Positions 17,469 through 25,985 of a DNA stretch of 32,771 nucleotides are shown piece by piece. Origin of the DNA: an uncultured Akkermansia sp. (lineage in GTDB: Bacteria > Verrucomicrobiota > Verrucomicrobiia > Verrucomicrobiales > Akkermansiaceae); the NCBI GenBank assembly GCA_900548895.1, contig URLZ01000029.1, positions 1-32,771 on the forward strand, in the 5' to 3' direction. The notes beneath the pieces are model-generated. The model saw nothing but the letters and a program-made list of their open reading frames with translations. It was not told where the DNA came from and made no database searches. Numbering within the stretch: the stretch's first letter is position 1; each line of letters opens with the position of its first letter. The position numbers and the translations under genes were made by a program.

Positions 17469-18383
17469 ATGAGAGCTGAATCGGAATTTGAGGGCCCGGG
17501 AGGGCCCGTGTGGGTCGTGGGCGGCGCCGGCTTTTTGGGCTCGCGCCTGGCGGCGCTCTGCCGCGAGGCGGGGGAGCGCACACTGGTGCTGGATCTGCGG
17601 CTGCCCTCTGCCGTGGGGTCGGACTGCGGAGCCTCCTCCGCTCGCATCACAGGCCTTGAATGCCTCTGCGGCGATGCCGCCTGCCCGGAGCTGCTGCGGC
17701 GCGCGCTGGAGCTGACGGGGCCGCCCCGCTGCGTCTACGTCTGCACGGCGACGCACGGCGCGGGGCCCGAGCAGTATGCGCGGGCCTACACCGGCGTGCT
17801 GCGCGCCCTCGCGGACCGCGTCGTCGGTCCGGGAACGCGCCTGCTGTTTTGTTCGTCGGTCTCCGTCTACGCCGAGGCCGGGGGCGGCGCCGTGGACGAG
17901 AGTTCGCCGCGCACAACGGCGGGCGGGCGCGCGGCGGCACTCCGCGAGGCGGAGGATGCGGCGCTGCGCGTCGGTGCCTCCGTGGCGCGCCTTGTGCCGC
18001 TCTACGATGAAGGCCGCTGCGAGCTGCTGCGGCGCCATCTGGCCGGGGAGCCCCGCCTGCCCGGCGCCGAGAGCCGCTGGCTCAACTACGTGCACCGCGA
18101 GGATGCCGCGGCGGCGCTGCGCCTGATGGCGGCGCTGCCCCCGGCCGTCTTCAACGTCTGTTCGGAGTCGCTGCGCCTCGGCGAGGCCTACGCGATGCTG
18201 GAGGCGGTGACGGGGCGCCCGCGCTCCCCCCTCAGTTCTCGGGCCTCGTGCCGCGGACTGAGCGATCGGCGCGTGCTCAGCGAGCGCCTGCGCGCCGCCG
18301 GGTGGCAGCCGCGCTTCAGCCTGCGCGGCGAGGCCCTGCGCGCCGTGCGGGCTGCCGAGCGAGGTGACGCCGAGCTTTCTTGA
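17469..18383 (+). CDS. Atypical SDR / NAD(P)-binding epimerase-like protein (YeeZ-like)
   Basis: The N-terminal Rossmann fold shows GGAGFLG (18-24), then VLDLR near 40-44 as the dinucleotide-binding acidic turn, and FCSSVSVYAEAG (128-138) for the central strand and serine. Where classical epimerases have YxxxK, this protein reads TTAGGRAAALREAE, with neither Tyr nor Lys. The C-terminal SDRRVLSERLRAAGWQPRF resembles YeeZ-type atypical SDR proteins. It may bind NAD(P) without epimerase chemistry; the substrate is unknown. The ATG at 17469 is chosen because it leaves a normal lead into the Rossmann fold; a GTG at 17373 would start within a hairpin. Confidence 0.8.
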   Translation: MRAESEFEGPGGPVWVVGGAGFLGSRLAALCREAGERTLVLDLRLPSAVGSDCGASSARITGLECLCGDAACPELLRRALELTGPPRCVYVCTATHGAGPEQYARAYTGVLRALADRVVGPGTRLLFCSSVSVYAEAGGGAVDESSPRTTAGGRAAALREAEDAALRVGASVARLVPLYDEGRCELLRRHLAGEPRLPGAESRWLNYVHREDAAAALRLMAALPPAVFNVCSESLRLGEAYAMLEAVTGRPRSPLSSRASCRGLSDRRVLSERLRAAGWQPRFSLRGEALRAVRAAERGDAELS

Positions 18384-18408
18384 CGCGCGGCCTCTTTTGT
18401 GTTATGTT
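18380..18408 (+). promoter_or_regulatory. Promoter of the J-domain gene
   Basis: TTGACG (18380-18385), 17-base spacer, TATGTT (18403-18408). The -35 box overlaps the stop codon of the SDR gene. The -10 box ends eight bases before the ATG at 18417, predicting a transcript that begins at or within two bases of the start codon. Confidence 0.7.
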
Positions 18409-18416
18409 GCAGGCCG

Positions 18417-19559
18417 ATGCGCGAGGACTACTACGAGATTCTGGGGGCGAGCGAGACGGCGAATGCGTCGGAGCTCAAGGCCGCGTATCACCGGCAGGCG
18501 ATGCGCTACCACCCCGATCGCAATGCCGGCAGCGCCGCGGCGGAGGAGCGCTTCAAGCTGGTCGGCGAGGCGTGGATGGTGCTGGGCGATGCGGCGCGGC
18601 GCTCCGAGTATGACGCCTGGTTGCAGCGCCACCGCAGCTGCCCCGCCGGAGGCCGCACGGAGCTGGAGGGCTTTCGCCGCTCCGTGCGCGTGTCGTCGCG
18701 CAGCGGCCGCGAGCGCCGCGAAGAGCGCTCACCTCGGCGCCGGGTGCGCGGCTCTCGCTCGGTCTGGACGCCCCCCGCGCGCCGCGGCCTTCTGCCCATG
18801 CTGCTGCGTCTGGGCGTATACGCGATGGTGCTCAGCATGCTGCTGCCGCTCTTCGTCGCCGTGCGGAGCAGCGGCAAGCGGCGCGAGGCGGAGGAGCAGC
18901 AGAAGGTGGAGGCCGTGCAGAACGCCCTCCAACTGGAGGAGCGCCGCCGCCAATACGGCGACGAGCTGTTGGAGAAGGCCCGCGCCGGCGACGCGCAGGC
19001 GCAGTACGCCTACGCCTGGTTCCTCTACCGCGGGGGAAGGGGCGAGGAGCATCGCAGTGAGGCCCTGAGCTGGGTGCAGCAGGCCGCCGACAGCGGACTG
19101 CCCTCGGCCCGTCGCCTGCTGGAGTCGGCCTACTGGGAGGAGCAGTTGTCCCCCGAAGAGATCCAGGACGCGGAGCCGCAGGGCCCCGCCATGCCCGTTG
19201 ACGAGTCGATTTCACTTCCCGTCGTCGGGTCCGCGCGTGAGGCCGAAGCGGAAGGCGCGGAAGGCGCGGAGCCTGCCGGGACGCCTGCGCCCTCGGAATC
19301 GCCCAAGTCCCCTGAATCGCCCGAGTCCCCTCAGCCCTCCGAATCGACCCCGCCCTCCGAGGCGGGAAGCGGGGCGCAGCCCTCCGCTGCCGCAGCGGCT
19401 GATGCGGTGAGGGCTGCGTCGGCGCGAGCCCTGCCCGAGGCGAAGGAGAATGCGGTCCCGGTGGCGGAGGAGAAGTTCGCGGAGAAGTTCGCGGGGGAGC
19501 CCGCGGAACAGCCGTCGGCAAGCGGCGGAGAAGGCGTGACGCCCGAGGCGGCGCCCTGA
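18417..19559 (+). CDS. Membrane-anchored J-domain protein with Sel1-like repeat
   Basis: J-domain proteins recruit DnaK and stimulate its ATPase. Residues 1-70 are a full J domain (DYYEILGASETANASELKAA) with the HPD tripeptide at 32-34. A basic Arg/Ser linker follows, then one TM segment (about 124-149), a Glu-rich helix (about 153-185), one Sel1-like/TPR-type repeat unit (about 184-241, including GDAQAQYAYAWFLYRGGRG and SWVQQAADSGLPSARRLLE), and a Pro/Ser/Glu-rich tail to 380. There is no Gly/Phe or zinc domain, so this is not canonical DnaJ. By the positive-inside rule the basic linker favours a cytoplasmic J domain, which would place the Sel1 unit across the membrane; that is inference. 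The predicted start site supports the ATG at 18417. Confidence 0.85.
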   Translation: MREDYYEILGASETANASELKAAYHRQAMRYHPDRNAGSAAAEERFKLVGEAWMVLGDAARRSEYDAWLQRHRSCPAGGRTELEGFRRSVRVSSRSGRERREERSPRRRVRGSRSVWTPPARRGLLPMLLRLGVYAMVLSMLLPLFVAVRSSGKRREAEEQQKVEAVQNALQLEERRRQYGDELLEKARAGDAQAQYAYAWFLYRGGRGEEHRSEALSWVQQAADSGLPSARRLLESAYWEEQLSPEEIQDAEPQGPAMPVDESISLPVVGSAREAEAEGAEGAEPAGTPAPSESPKSPESPESPQPSESTPPSEAGSGAQPSAAAAADAVRAASARALPEAKENAVPVAEEKFAEKFAGEPAEQPSASGGEGVTPEAAP

Positions 19560-19597
19560 ACCCCCGCGCCGACGCTCTGTCAAACCTGCTGCGGGCC

Positions 19598-20215
19598 TCA
19601 GTCGCTCAGCCCCTCGCCGAGCGCCGCGTCGGGGCGCGGATGGGTGTCGCTGCGGCGGGGACTGCCCTTGAGCTTGCTGCGGCGCCTGCCGCGCGAGACC
19701 GCCTTGTGCCGGCGCTGCTGGCGCTCGTGGAGCAGCGTTTGGATGAGCAAAAGGCTGAACATCGAAGCCGCATTGATGCGCACCGCCGCCGCGTCGGCAA
19801 TGCGGGAAGCGAGCTGCACCATCTTGCCGATGATGGTCTCATACTCCTCCGCATCCAGACGCAGAGCATTGCGGATGGTCAGGCTGTGCAGGCGCAGCAG
19901 CAGGCGGTAGGCGCTCATCCAGTCCTGCTCGTGCCCTGCGCTGAGCGTGAGCATGATGGCGCGGGGCAGGGCATCGAGCTCGCGCTCAAGCCGCCGCAGA
20001 GGCCGCACGGGCAGGCGCTTGCTCCGGTGCTCGGCAATGGCCGCGGCAATCAGGTAGCGCAGATGGCGGTTGAACTCCCCGTAGGCCTCCAGCACGCTCA
20101 GCGGCACGCAAGAGCCCTCGTGCGGGCCTGCATCGGCCCCGGAGACACGGCCGAAGTGTCGCATGAGCACCTCGGTCTGTTGCTCGGGAGTCAGGGGAGA
20201 GCGGTCAAAAAGCAT
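19598..20215 (-). CDS. Hypothetical helical protein with basic C-terminus
   Basis: Function not recognised. The 205 residues are almost entirely predicted helix: TPEQQTEVLMRHFG at the start, LSVLEAYGEFNRHLRYLIAA, a central LPRAIMLTLSAGHEQDWMSA, and MVQLASRIADAAAVRINAAS. It ends in a basic tail (RQQRRHKAVSRGRRRSKLKG) that could bind nucleic acid or membrane. There is no signal peptide. It lies 104 bases after ftsK on the same strand and may be cotranscribed. Residue composition looks like a real protein, unlike the opposite-strand frame over the same bases. Confidence 0.7.
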   Translation of the reverse strand: MLFDRSPLTPEQQTEVLMRHFGRVSGADAGPHEGSCVPLSVLEAYGEFNRHLRYLIAAAIAEHRSKRLPVRPLRRLERELDALPRAIMLTLSAGHEQDWMSAYRLLLRLHSLTIRNALRLDAEEYETIIGKMVQLASRIADAAAVRINAASMFSLLLIQTLLHERQQRRHKAVSRGRRRSKLKGSPRRSDTHPRPDAALGEGLSD

Positions 20216-20319
20216 CGGCGGAATACTGGCAGGTCAGGGCGCAGGAGTCAAGTTCAGGAGCAACCGGTTTCACAACTGCCCCGCGGCGGGCGGGAGGCAG
20301 GCGCGGTTGCCCGGCGGCT

Positions 20320-23300
20320 TCAGGGAGCCTCCACGAGCACCTCGCGAGCGCGCGTGGCCCCCTGCGGGGGGGAGATGACGCCGCGCGCCTCCATGAGGTC
20401 CATAATCTTCGCGGCGCGTCCGTAGCCGATGCTGAAGCGGCGCTGCAACAGAGACGTGCTCGCCTTGCGCTCGGTGATGACGAGCTGCACGCAGCGCGTG
20501 TAGAGCTCATCCTCATCATCGCTGCTGCTGCGGCTGCCGCTGAGGCGCCCCGCGTTGTCGCCGTCCGTGGCCGTGCCGTCGCAGTTGTCCATCTCCGCCG
20601 TGACGCCGGCCTCGAACTTCTGCTTCGCGTGCGAGGCGCAGAACTTGACGATGGACGCAATCTCCGCATCGGAGACAAAGGCGCCCTGTGCGCGGGTGAG
20701 CTTCGAGATACCCTCGGGCGGCAGGAAGAGGAAGTCGCCCTTGCCCAGCAGGTTCTCCGCGCCCGAGGTGTCGAGAATGATGCGGCTGTCCAGCGGGCTG
20801 GAGACCTTGAGGGCAATGCGGCTCGGGATATTCGCCTTGATGATGCCCGTGACCACGTTGGAGCGCGGCGTCTGCGTGGCGACGACGAGGTGAATGCCCG
20901 CGGCGCGCGCCTTCTGAGCGAGGCGGGCCACGTAGTTTTCGAGGTCCTCCTTGACGACCATCATGAGGTCGGCCAGCTCATCGATGATGATGACGATGTA
21001 GGGCAGGCGCGAGGGAATGGGCTCGCGCTCCTCGAAGTCGAGCTCGTCCTGCGTCTCCTCGCCGAGCGGCACGCCCTCCTCGCCCTGGCGCTCGATCTCG
21101 CTGGCCCAGGCCTCCACGTCGAAGTCGACGGCGGGCTCGTCGAGCTCCTCTTCGTCGGGCTCGGGCTCGAAGTCGGGCGGGCGGTTGTTGAAGTCCGCGA
21201 AGTTGCGCACGCCGATGCGGCTGAAGAGCTGGTAGCGGTGCTCCATCTCATTGACGGCCCAGCGCAGGGCACCGATGACGCGCGCGGGGCTGGTGACGAC
21301 GGGGCAGATGAGGTGCGGCAGTTTTTTGTACGGCTGCATCTCGACGACCTTCGGGTCGACGAGAATGAGCTTGAGCTCGTCCGGCCTGAACTTGTAGAGC
21401 ATGGAGAGAATCATGCTGTTGATGCAGACGGACTTGCCCGAGCCCGTGGTGCCGGCGACGAGGGTGTGCGGCATGGCGGCCAGATCGCCGATGACGGCGT
21501 TGCCGTAAACGTCCTTGCCCAGAGCCACGGGAATGCGCAGCTTGGGATTGTGGAAGGCCTCGTCCTGCAGCAGCTCGCGCAGGTAGACGGGGGACTTGGT
21601 GCTGTTCTCCAGCTCGATGCCGACGGTGTTTTTGCCGGGAATGGGGGCGAGAATGTTGACGGACTTCGAGCTCGTGGCCAGCATGATGTCGTTGTTCAGG
21701 CTGGTGATGCGGTTGACGCGCAGGCCGCGGGGCGGGTGAAACTCGTAGCGCGTGATGCTCGGGCCGCGGGTGATGGGGCCGGGCGTGACGGCAATCTTGA
21801 AGGTCTCAAGCGTGTCGCAGATGCGCTGCTGCATGGCGTACATCTCCTCGCGGGCCGCCTCCGTCACCTCGCGCGGCACGGGCTTGTAGGTGAGCAGATC
21901 GTAGGGCGGAAGCGGGTAGTCCGGGTACTGCTCGCGCGGGTCGTCCGCCGCCTGGCGGGGCGCCCGGTCGGCTGTCGCGGGCGCAGGGCGATCCGCCCGC
22001 GGGTGCTCGGAGGGGGAAAGAGCGGCTGAGGACGCCGGGGTGGGGCGCTCCTCGCCGGGTCGGCGCGAGTCGGGGTAGCCGGCGGAGGCGCGGCCTGCCG
22101 AGAGGGCGGAGGCCGCGGAGACCGCGGTCGCTGCGGCGCTCGCGGCGGAGGGACGATAGGAGGAGGACGGCGCGGGGGCGGCACTCGGGCGAGCCATGCC
22201 GGGGCGAGCGGCGGCCGTCCGGCCCTGAGCTGCGTCCCCGGGGGCGGATGCCGACTGCGGGCGGCGCGAAGCATGGCTGTCGGCGCGGGAGCCGTAGCGC
22301 GAGCTGCTGCCCGGGCGCGGGGCGTAGCGCTGCTCGTCGTCGAGGGAGCGGTCGTCGCCGCCGATGCCCATGTGGCGATCCATGGCCTCGCGGAGACGGT
22401 CGTTGAGCGGCAGGGGCGGGTCGTCGTCCTCGTCCGTGAGGGGGCTGCTGTTGTAGCGCTCGATCTCATCCTCGACGGGGCGCATGAGGTCGAGCAGGTT
22501 CGACTGGCTGCGCGGCGGCGCCGGGCGCATGCTGTCGCGGGCCGAGGGCGGGCGCTGGGTGAAGGTGCGCCGCGCGTCGAGGCGCTTGGCCTGCTCGATC
22601 TGCTCGTCGAGCGGCAGGGGAAGGGGATCGTCGTCGTCTCGCGCGGGGGAGGCCACGGGGCGGCTGAGCAGACTGCGGCCGCTGCTGCTGCGCGGGCTTT
22701 GCAGCCTCGGGGGGAGGGGAGCCTGCGGGGCCGAGCCCGTCGGGGCCGCAGCGGCAGCGGGGCCGCCGTCCTCCTCCGGCTGAAGGCGGGCCTTGTCGCC
22801 CTTGCGGAGGGTGGCGCCGCGGGGAGCGGGCTCCTCGCCGCGGCCGGTCTCGGCCTCCGGATGCAGACTGCGCTCGAGCTCGGCGCGGCGGGCGCGCTCC
22901 AGAGCCTCGCGGCGCGCGCGGATCTCGGCGTCCTCGCGAGCGCGGCCTTCCGCAGCGCGCCGTTCCTCATCGTCACGGCGGGCATCGGCATAGCCCGGGG
23001 CCGCCCCGCGGGAGAGGCCCGCGGCGTCCGCAGAGCCGTGGGCGGGATCGAGAGTCGGGTGAAGGGAGGTCGGAGCACCGAGGCGCGGATCGGCGGCAAG
23101 CGAAGCGCCGGCGGGCAGGGGAGCCCCCGACGTCAGCGGGCGAGCGCCGTCCCCGGCGGCGCCGAATTTCCAAGTGTCGTCATCGGCAGGGGAAAGGCGG
23201 TGCCGGCGCCGCCGGCCCAGAAGACGCGCGAGTCCGAGAAGGCCACTGCGGGCCGCGCTCAGCGCGAAGTTCAGCAGGGCGAGGCTGTCGCTGTAAAAGC

Positions 23301-23868
23301 GCTCCCAGAGGGTGCGCGGCGTGATGGCGAAGAAGAGAACGAGAGCCGTCGCATGCAGCAGAACGGCGAGAATGAGGGCGGCTGCCGGCCCGATGAGCGG
23401 CTCCGCCACGCAGTAGCCGAGCAGGTAGCCGAGAAAGCCGCCGGGCGTCTCGATGTGCAGATGCAGCGCCCACTGCTGCAGCACCCAGGGCTGAAGCGTC
23501 AGACTGACGCAGCCGCTGACGAGCAGAAGACCGCCGCTGACGAGCATCCCCGCCTGCGGGCGCCGCGGGGTGCAGAGGCGCAGCACGCCGTAGACCAGCA
23601 TCAGCACGCAGAGGTAGAGAGCCCCAGCCCCCAGAAAACGGTAGAGCAGGCCTGCGAGGTACAGACCGGGCAGGCTGAGGAGGTTCGTGCAGGCGTCGTC
23701 GGCATGCGCTGCGTCGGGATTCAGGTAGCTCCATCCGACTTCGCTGACCTTGTAGGTCAGCAGACTGCCGCCGATCAACAGGGCGATGAGGATGAGGGCG
23801 ACGTTGCGGAGGATGTCCATCCAGTCTCTCGCAGGCGGGCCTGATTCTGTGTCGCTGAAGGGCGTCAT
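20320..23868 (-). CDS. ftsK: DNA translocase FtsK/SpoIIIE
   Basis: FtsK sits at the division septum and pumps chromosomal DNA to complete segregation. Residues 1-215 hold about four to five TM helices. A long Ala/Pro/Arg/Asp-rich linker (about 225-650) contains two similar acidic motifs, DDDPLPLPLDEQIEQAKR and DDDPPLPLNDRLREAMDR. The RecA-like motor follows, with Walker A GTTGSGKSVCIN near 800-810 and Walker B IVIIIDELADL near 960. Between them lies an acidic insertion (about 895-955). The C-terminal gamma winged helix (ASTSLLQRRFSIGYGRAAK, about 1118-1182) would recognise KOPS-type sequences. Its 1182 residues approach E. coli FtsK (1329). It has its own promoter. Confidence 0.95.
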   Translation of the reverse strand: MTPFSDTESGPPARDWMDILRNVALILIALLIGGSLLTYKVSEVGWSYLNPDAAHADDACTNLLSLPGLYLAGLLYRFLGAGALYLCVLMLVYGVLRLCTPRRPQAGMLVSGGLLLVSGCVSLTLQPWVLQQWALHLHIETPGGFLGYLLGYCVAEPLIGPAAALILAVLLHATALVLFFAITPRTLWERFYSDSLALLNFALSAARSGLLGLARLLGRRRRHRLSPADDDTWKFGAAGDGARPLTSGAPLPAGASLAADPRLGAPTSLHPTLDPAHGSADAAGLSRGAAPGYADARRDDEERRAAEGRAREDAEIRARREALERARRAELERSLHPEAETGRGEEPAPRGATLRKGDKARLQPEEDGGPAAAAAPTGSAPQAPLPPRLQSPRSSSGRSLLSRPVASPARDDDDPLPLPLDEQIEQAKRLDARRTFTQRPPSARDSMRPAPPRSQSNLLDLMRPVEDEIERYNSSPLTDEDDDPPLPLNDRLREAMDRHMGIGGDDRSLDDEQRYAPRPGSSSRYGSRADSHASRRPQSASAPGDAAQGRTAAARPGMARPSAAPAPSSSYRPSAASAAATAVSAASALSAGRASAGYPDSRRPGEERPTPASSAALSPSEHPRADRPAPATADRAPRQAADDPREQYPDYPLPPYDLLTYKPVPREVTEAAREEMYAMQQRICDTLETFKIAVTPGPITRGPSITRYEFHPPRGLRVNRITSLNNDIMLATSSKSVNILAPIPGKNTVGIELENSTKSPVYLRELLQDEAFHNPKLRIPVALGKDVYGNAVIGDLAAMPHTLVAGTTGSGKSVCINSMILSMLYKFRPDELKLILVDPKVVEMQPYKKLPHLICPVVTSPARVIGALRWAVNEMEHRYQLFSRIGVRNFADFNNRPPDFEPEPDEEELDEPAVDFDVEAWASEIERQGEEGVPLGEETQDELDFEEREPIPSRLPYIVIIIDELADLMMVVKEDLENYVARLAQKARAAGIHLVVATQTPRSNVVTGIIKANIPSRIALKVSSPLDSRIILDTSGAENLLGKGDFLFLPPEGISKLTRAQGAFVSDAEIASIVKFCASHAKQKFEAGVTAEMDNCDGTATDGDNAGRLSGSRSSSDDEDELYTRCVQLVITERKASTSLLQRRFSIGYGRAAKIMDLMEARGVISPPQGATRAREVLVEAP

Positions 23869-23880
23869 CTGAGCCCCCAG

Positions 23881-23909
23881 ATGATACGCCTCATCGGGCC
23901 GCGCGGCAA
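23881..23909 (-). promoter_or_regulatory. Promoter of ftsK
   Basis: On the - strand: TTGCCG (23909-23904), 17-base spacer, TATCAT (23886-23881). The -10 box ends 12 bases before the ATG at 23868, so the leader is about six bases. Confidence 0.6.
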
Positions 23910-24100
23910 GCGCAAAGTGTGTCCTATTGCCCCGGGAAATCCGCCCCGACCGCTTCCCGTCAGCCGCTTCCCCGGGCGCTCGCCGCCGTCCCTCGGCCTC
24001 TCATGGGCCGCTTCCCGCCGGACTGGCAGGACTCGCCCGCGCCTGCACCTGCACCCGGGCCGACGCTGCGGCTCGGGCTTTCCGGCGTCCCGAGTCCGCG

Positions 24101-24148
24101 CGAATACACCCACGGATACCCGGACGGATGCTCACTCGGATACCCGCG
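24101..24148 (+). repeat. Degenerate 12-bp tandem repeat, four units
   Basis: Four consecutive 12-base units start at 24101, 24113, 24125 and 24137, beginning CGAATACACC, CGGATACCCG, CGGATGCTCA and CGGATACCCG. The second and fourth are identical over ten bases. Confidence 0.7.
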
Positions 24149-24171
24149 CGGGCACGCCCCAAGCAGCAGAA

Positions 24172-24202
24172 AGCCCCTGCCCGGTGAGGCCGGGCAGGGG
24201 CT
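24172..24202 (-). terminator. Terminator of glgP
   Basis: A perfect 13-bp stem AGCCCCTGCCCGG/CCGGGCAGGGGCT with a 5-base loop lies about 50 bases after the glgP stop. On the - strand it is followed by TTCTGCTGCTTG, a moderately T-rich tail. Confidence 0.75.
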
Positions 24203-24251
24203 GCTGAGGGAGCGGCGGGCTCGAAGCCGTCCGCGCCTCGGGGTGCAGGCA

Positions 24252-25928
24252 TCAGGAGTTGTACATCTTGACGTAGTACTCGTCGGCCATGCGGTCGGAA
24301 TCGAAGGCCGGGCAGATGTCCTCCATCGCGTTGAAGCAGATGTCGATCCAGCCGTCGCGGTTGTCGTAGTAGAGCGGCAGCACCTTCGACTCGAGCACGC
24401 TGTAGAAGTTGTCGCGGTCGGAGCGGTCGCGGGCCTCGGGGGGCAGGTCGCGCTTGGCCTCGGGGATGATGAAGCAGTTTTTGCCGTCCTTCTCGAACTC
24501 GCGCACCCAACCGTCGTTGGTCGAGATGGTGATCGCGCCGTTCATCGCGGCGGACATGCCGGAAGTGCCGGAGGCCTCGCGCGTCACGACGGGGTTGTTC
24601 AGCCAGATGTCCGCACCGTTCTTGAGCATGCGGCTCAGGCCCAGCTCATAGCCCGTGAGCACGGCGCAGCGCGGATACTTCTTGCTCAGGTCATTGAGCT
24701 GGTTGAAGATACCCACGGCCGTGAAGTCCGTCGGGTAGGGCTTGCCGGCCCAGATCATCTGCACGGGGCGGTTGGTGCGCTGCAGCATGCGCTCGAACAT
24801 GACCGGGTTCTCGGTGATGAGCGCCGGGCGCTTGTAGGCCGCGAAGCGGCGGGCCCAGACGATGGTCAGCGTGTCCGTGTCAAAGAGGTGACCGGTCTGC
24901 TCGCCCACCACGCGGAAGAGCTCCTTCTTGAGGGCGCGCTTGCGGTTCGTGAAGGCGCGCTTGTCGCGCTGCTCGTAGGCCTCGGCCAGCTCGGGATCCT
25001 GCCAGTACTGCTTGTTCTGCGCGTTGGTGACGTGCGTGATGGGGCAGATGTCGCTGTAGCCCTGCCACATCTGGCGAGAGACCTCGCCGTGCAGCGCCGA
25101 AACGCCGTTGGCGATGTGCGAGAGGCGGAGAGCCGCAAGCGTGTAGTTGAAGGTCTGCTCGTTGGGGTCGAGCTTGAGCATCGAGCGCACCTGGTCGAGG
25201 CTCAGGCCGTCGAAGAAGGAGAAATTGTTCATCAGGTTGATGTCCATCTTCTCGTTGCCGGCCTCCTCGGGCGTGTGGGTGGTGAAGACGAAGCGCTTGC
25301 GGACCTCCTCAACATTGCCGCCGTTGCGGGCGAGCATGTTGAAGGCGGCACCGATCGCGTGAGCCTCGTTCATGTGATAAATCTCGGGCTCAACGCCCAG
25401 CTCCTCGAAGAGGCGAGCGCCGCCCTGGCCGAGGACGATGTACTGCGAGATACGCGTCATCGGGTTGGAGTCGTAGAGGCGCTGCGTGATGGAGCGGCTC
25501 ACGTCGTCGTTCTCCGGCAGATCGGTGGAGAGGAAGAACATCGGCGCCGTGCCGAAGGTCTCCGGGCGCAGGAAGTAGGCCTTGACCCAGACGGGCGAGT
25601 TGCAGATGTGGATGAGGAACTTGATGTTGTGATCCTCGAGGAAGCTGTAGTCCTTGCGCAGGTACTGAACAGCCATCGAGCCGTCCTCCGCGCGGATCTG
25701 GTTGTAGTAGCCGTAGGACCAGAGGATGCCGACGCCGACCAGATTCTGGCGCAGGGACCCCGCGGAGCGCATGTGCGAACCGGCGAGGTAGCCGAGGCCG
25801 CCGGAGTAGATCTTGAAAACATTGTCAATGGCGTACTCCATGCAGAAGTAGGCGACGGACTTGCTGTACTTGGGATCAATCTCGTAGGGGTGGGCGTACT
25901 GAGCGGGAAGGAAGGATGTATTGCTCAT
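24252..25928 (-). CDS. glgP: Short alpha-glucan phosphorylase-like protein (GT35), PLP lysine replaced
   Basis: GT35 phosphorylases release glucose-1-phosphate from glycogen or maltodextrin with PLP. Family motifs are clear: IYSGGLGYLAG (40-50), YHMNEAHAIGAAF (184-196), THTPEEAGNE (217-226), the phosphate-site VWARRFAAYKRP (357-368), and GADIWLNNP followed by EASGTSGM (451-458). At 558 residues it belongs to the short branch (rabbit muscle enzyme about 840). The lysine that normally follows SGM and forms the PLP Schiff base is Ser459, so phosphorolysis by the usual mechanism is doubtful. The symbol records family, not proven activity. It is a single gene with a terminator. Confidence 0.85.
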   Translation of the reverse strand: MSNTSFLPAQYAHPYEIDPKYSKSVAYFCMEYAIDNVFKIYSGGLGYLAGSHMRSAGSLRQNLVGVGILWSYGYYNQIRAEDGSMAVQYLRKDYSFLEDHNIKFLIHICNSPVWVKAYFLRPETFGTAPMFFLSTDLPENDDVSRSITQRLYDSNPMTRISQYIVLGQGGARLFEELGVEPEIYHMNEAHAIGAAFNMLARNGGNVEEVRKRFVFTTHTPEEAGNEKMDINLMNNFSFFDGLSLDQVRSMLKLDPNEQTFNYTLAALRLSHIANGVSALHGEVSRQMWQGYSDICPITHVTNAQNKQYWQDPELAEAYEQRDKRAFTNRKRALKKELFRVVGEQTGHLFDTDTLTIVWARRFAAYKRPALITENPVMFERMLQRTNRPVQMIWAGKPYPTDFTAVGIFNQLNDLSKKYPRCAVLTGYELGLSRMLKNGADIWLNNPVVTREASGTSGMSAAMNGAITISTNDGWVREFEKDGKNCFIIPEAKRDLPPEARDRSDRDNFYSVLESKVLPLYYDNRDGWIDICFNAMEDICPAFDSDRMADEYYVKMYNS

Positions 25929-25972
25929 CTCGTTTATGTGTTGTTTCGTCGTGTGGCGGCAATACGCGTGGA

Positions 25973-25985
25973 TGACAGTCTGTCA
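25973..25985. promoter_or_regulatory. Palindrome TGACA-GTC-TGTCA in the glgP leader
   Basis: A perfect 5-bp inverted repeat with a 3-base spacer, about 45 bases before the glgP ATG and just downstream of the -10-like TATAAA at 26007-26002. The position would suit a repressor site, but such short palindromes also arise by chance. Confidence 0.3.

Larger units (their letters stand above)
23869..24251. other. Intergenic region between glgP and ftsK
   Basis: No gene is seen in these 383 bases. They hold, from left to right, the ftsK promoter, a GC-rich stretch without clear signals, a degenerate 12-bp tandem repeat (24101-24148) and the glgP terminator (24172-24202). Confidence 0.6.

Noticed and set aside
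19640..20425. A 261-codon + strand frame opposite the 205-residue hypothetical gene
   Set aside because: The - strand product has a natural residue mix and helical pattern; the + strand product does not, and it runs into the ftsK 3' end.
20629..23844. Long + strand open frames (466 and 523 codons) opposite ftsK
   Set aside because: Antisense to an unambiguous FtsK with low-complexity Gly/Ala/Val/Asp translations.
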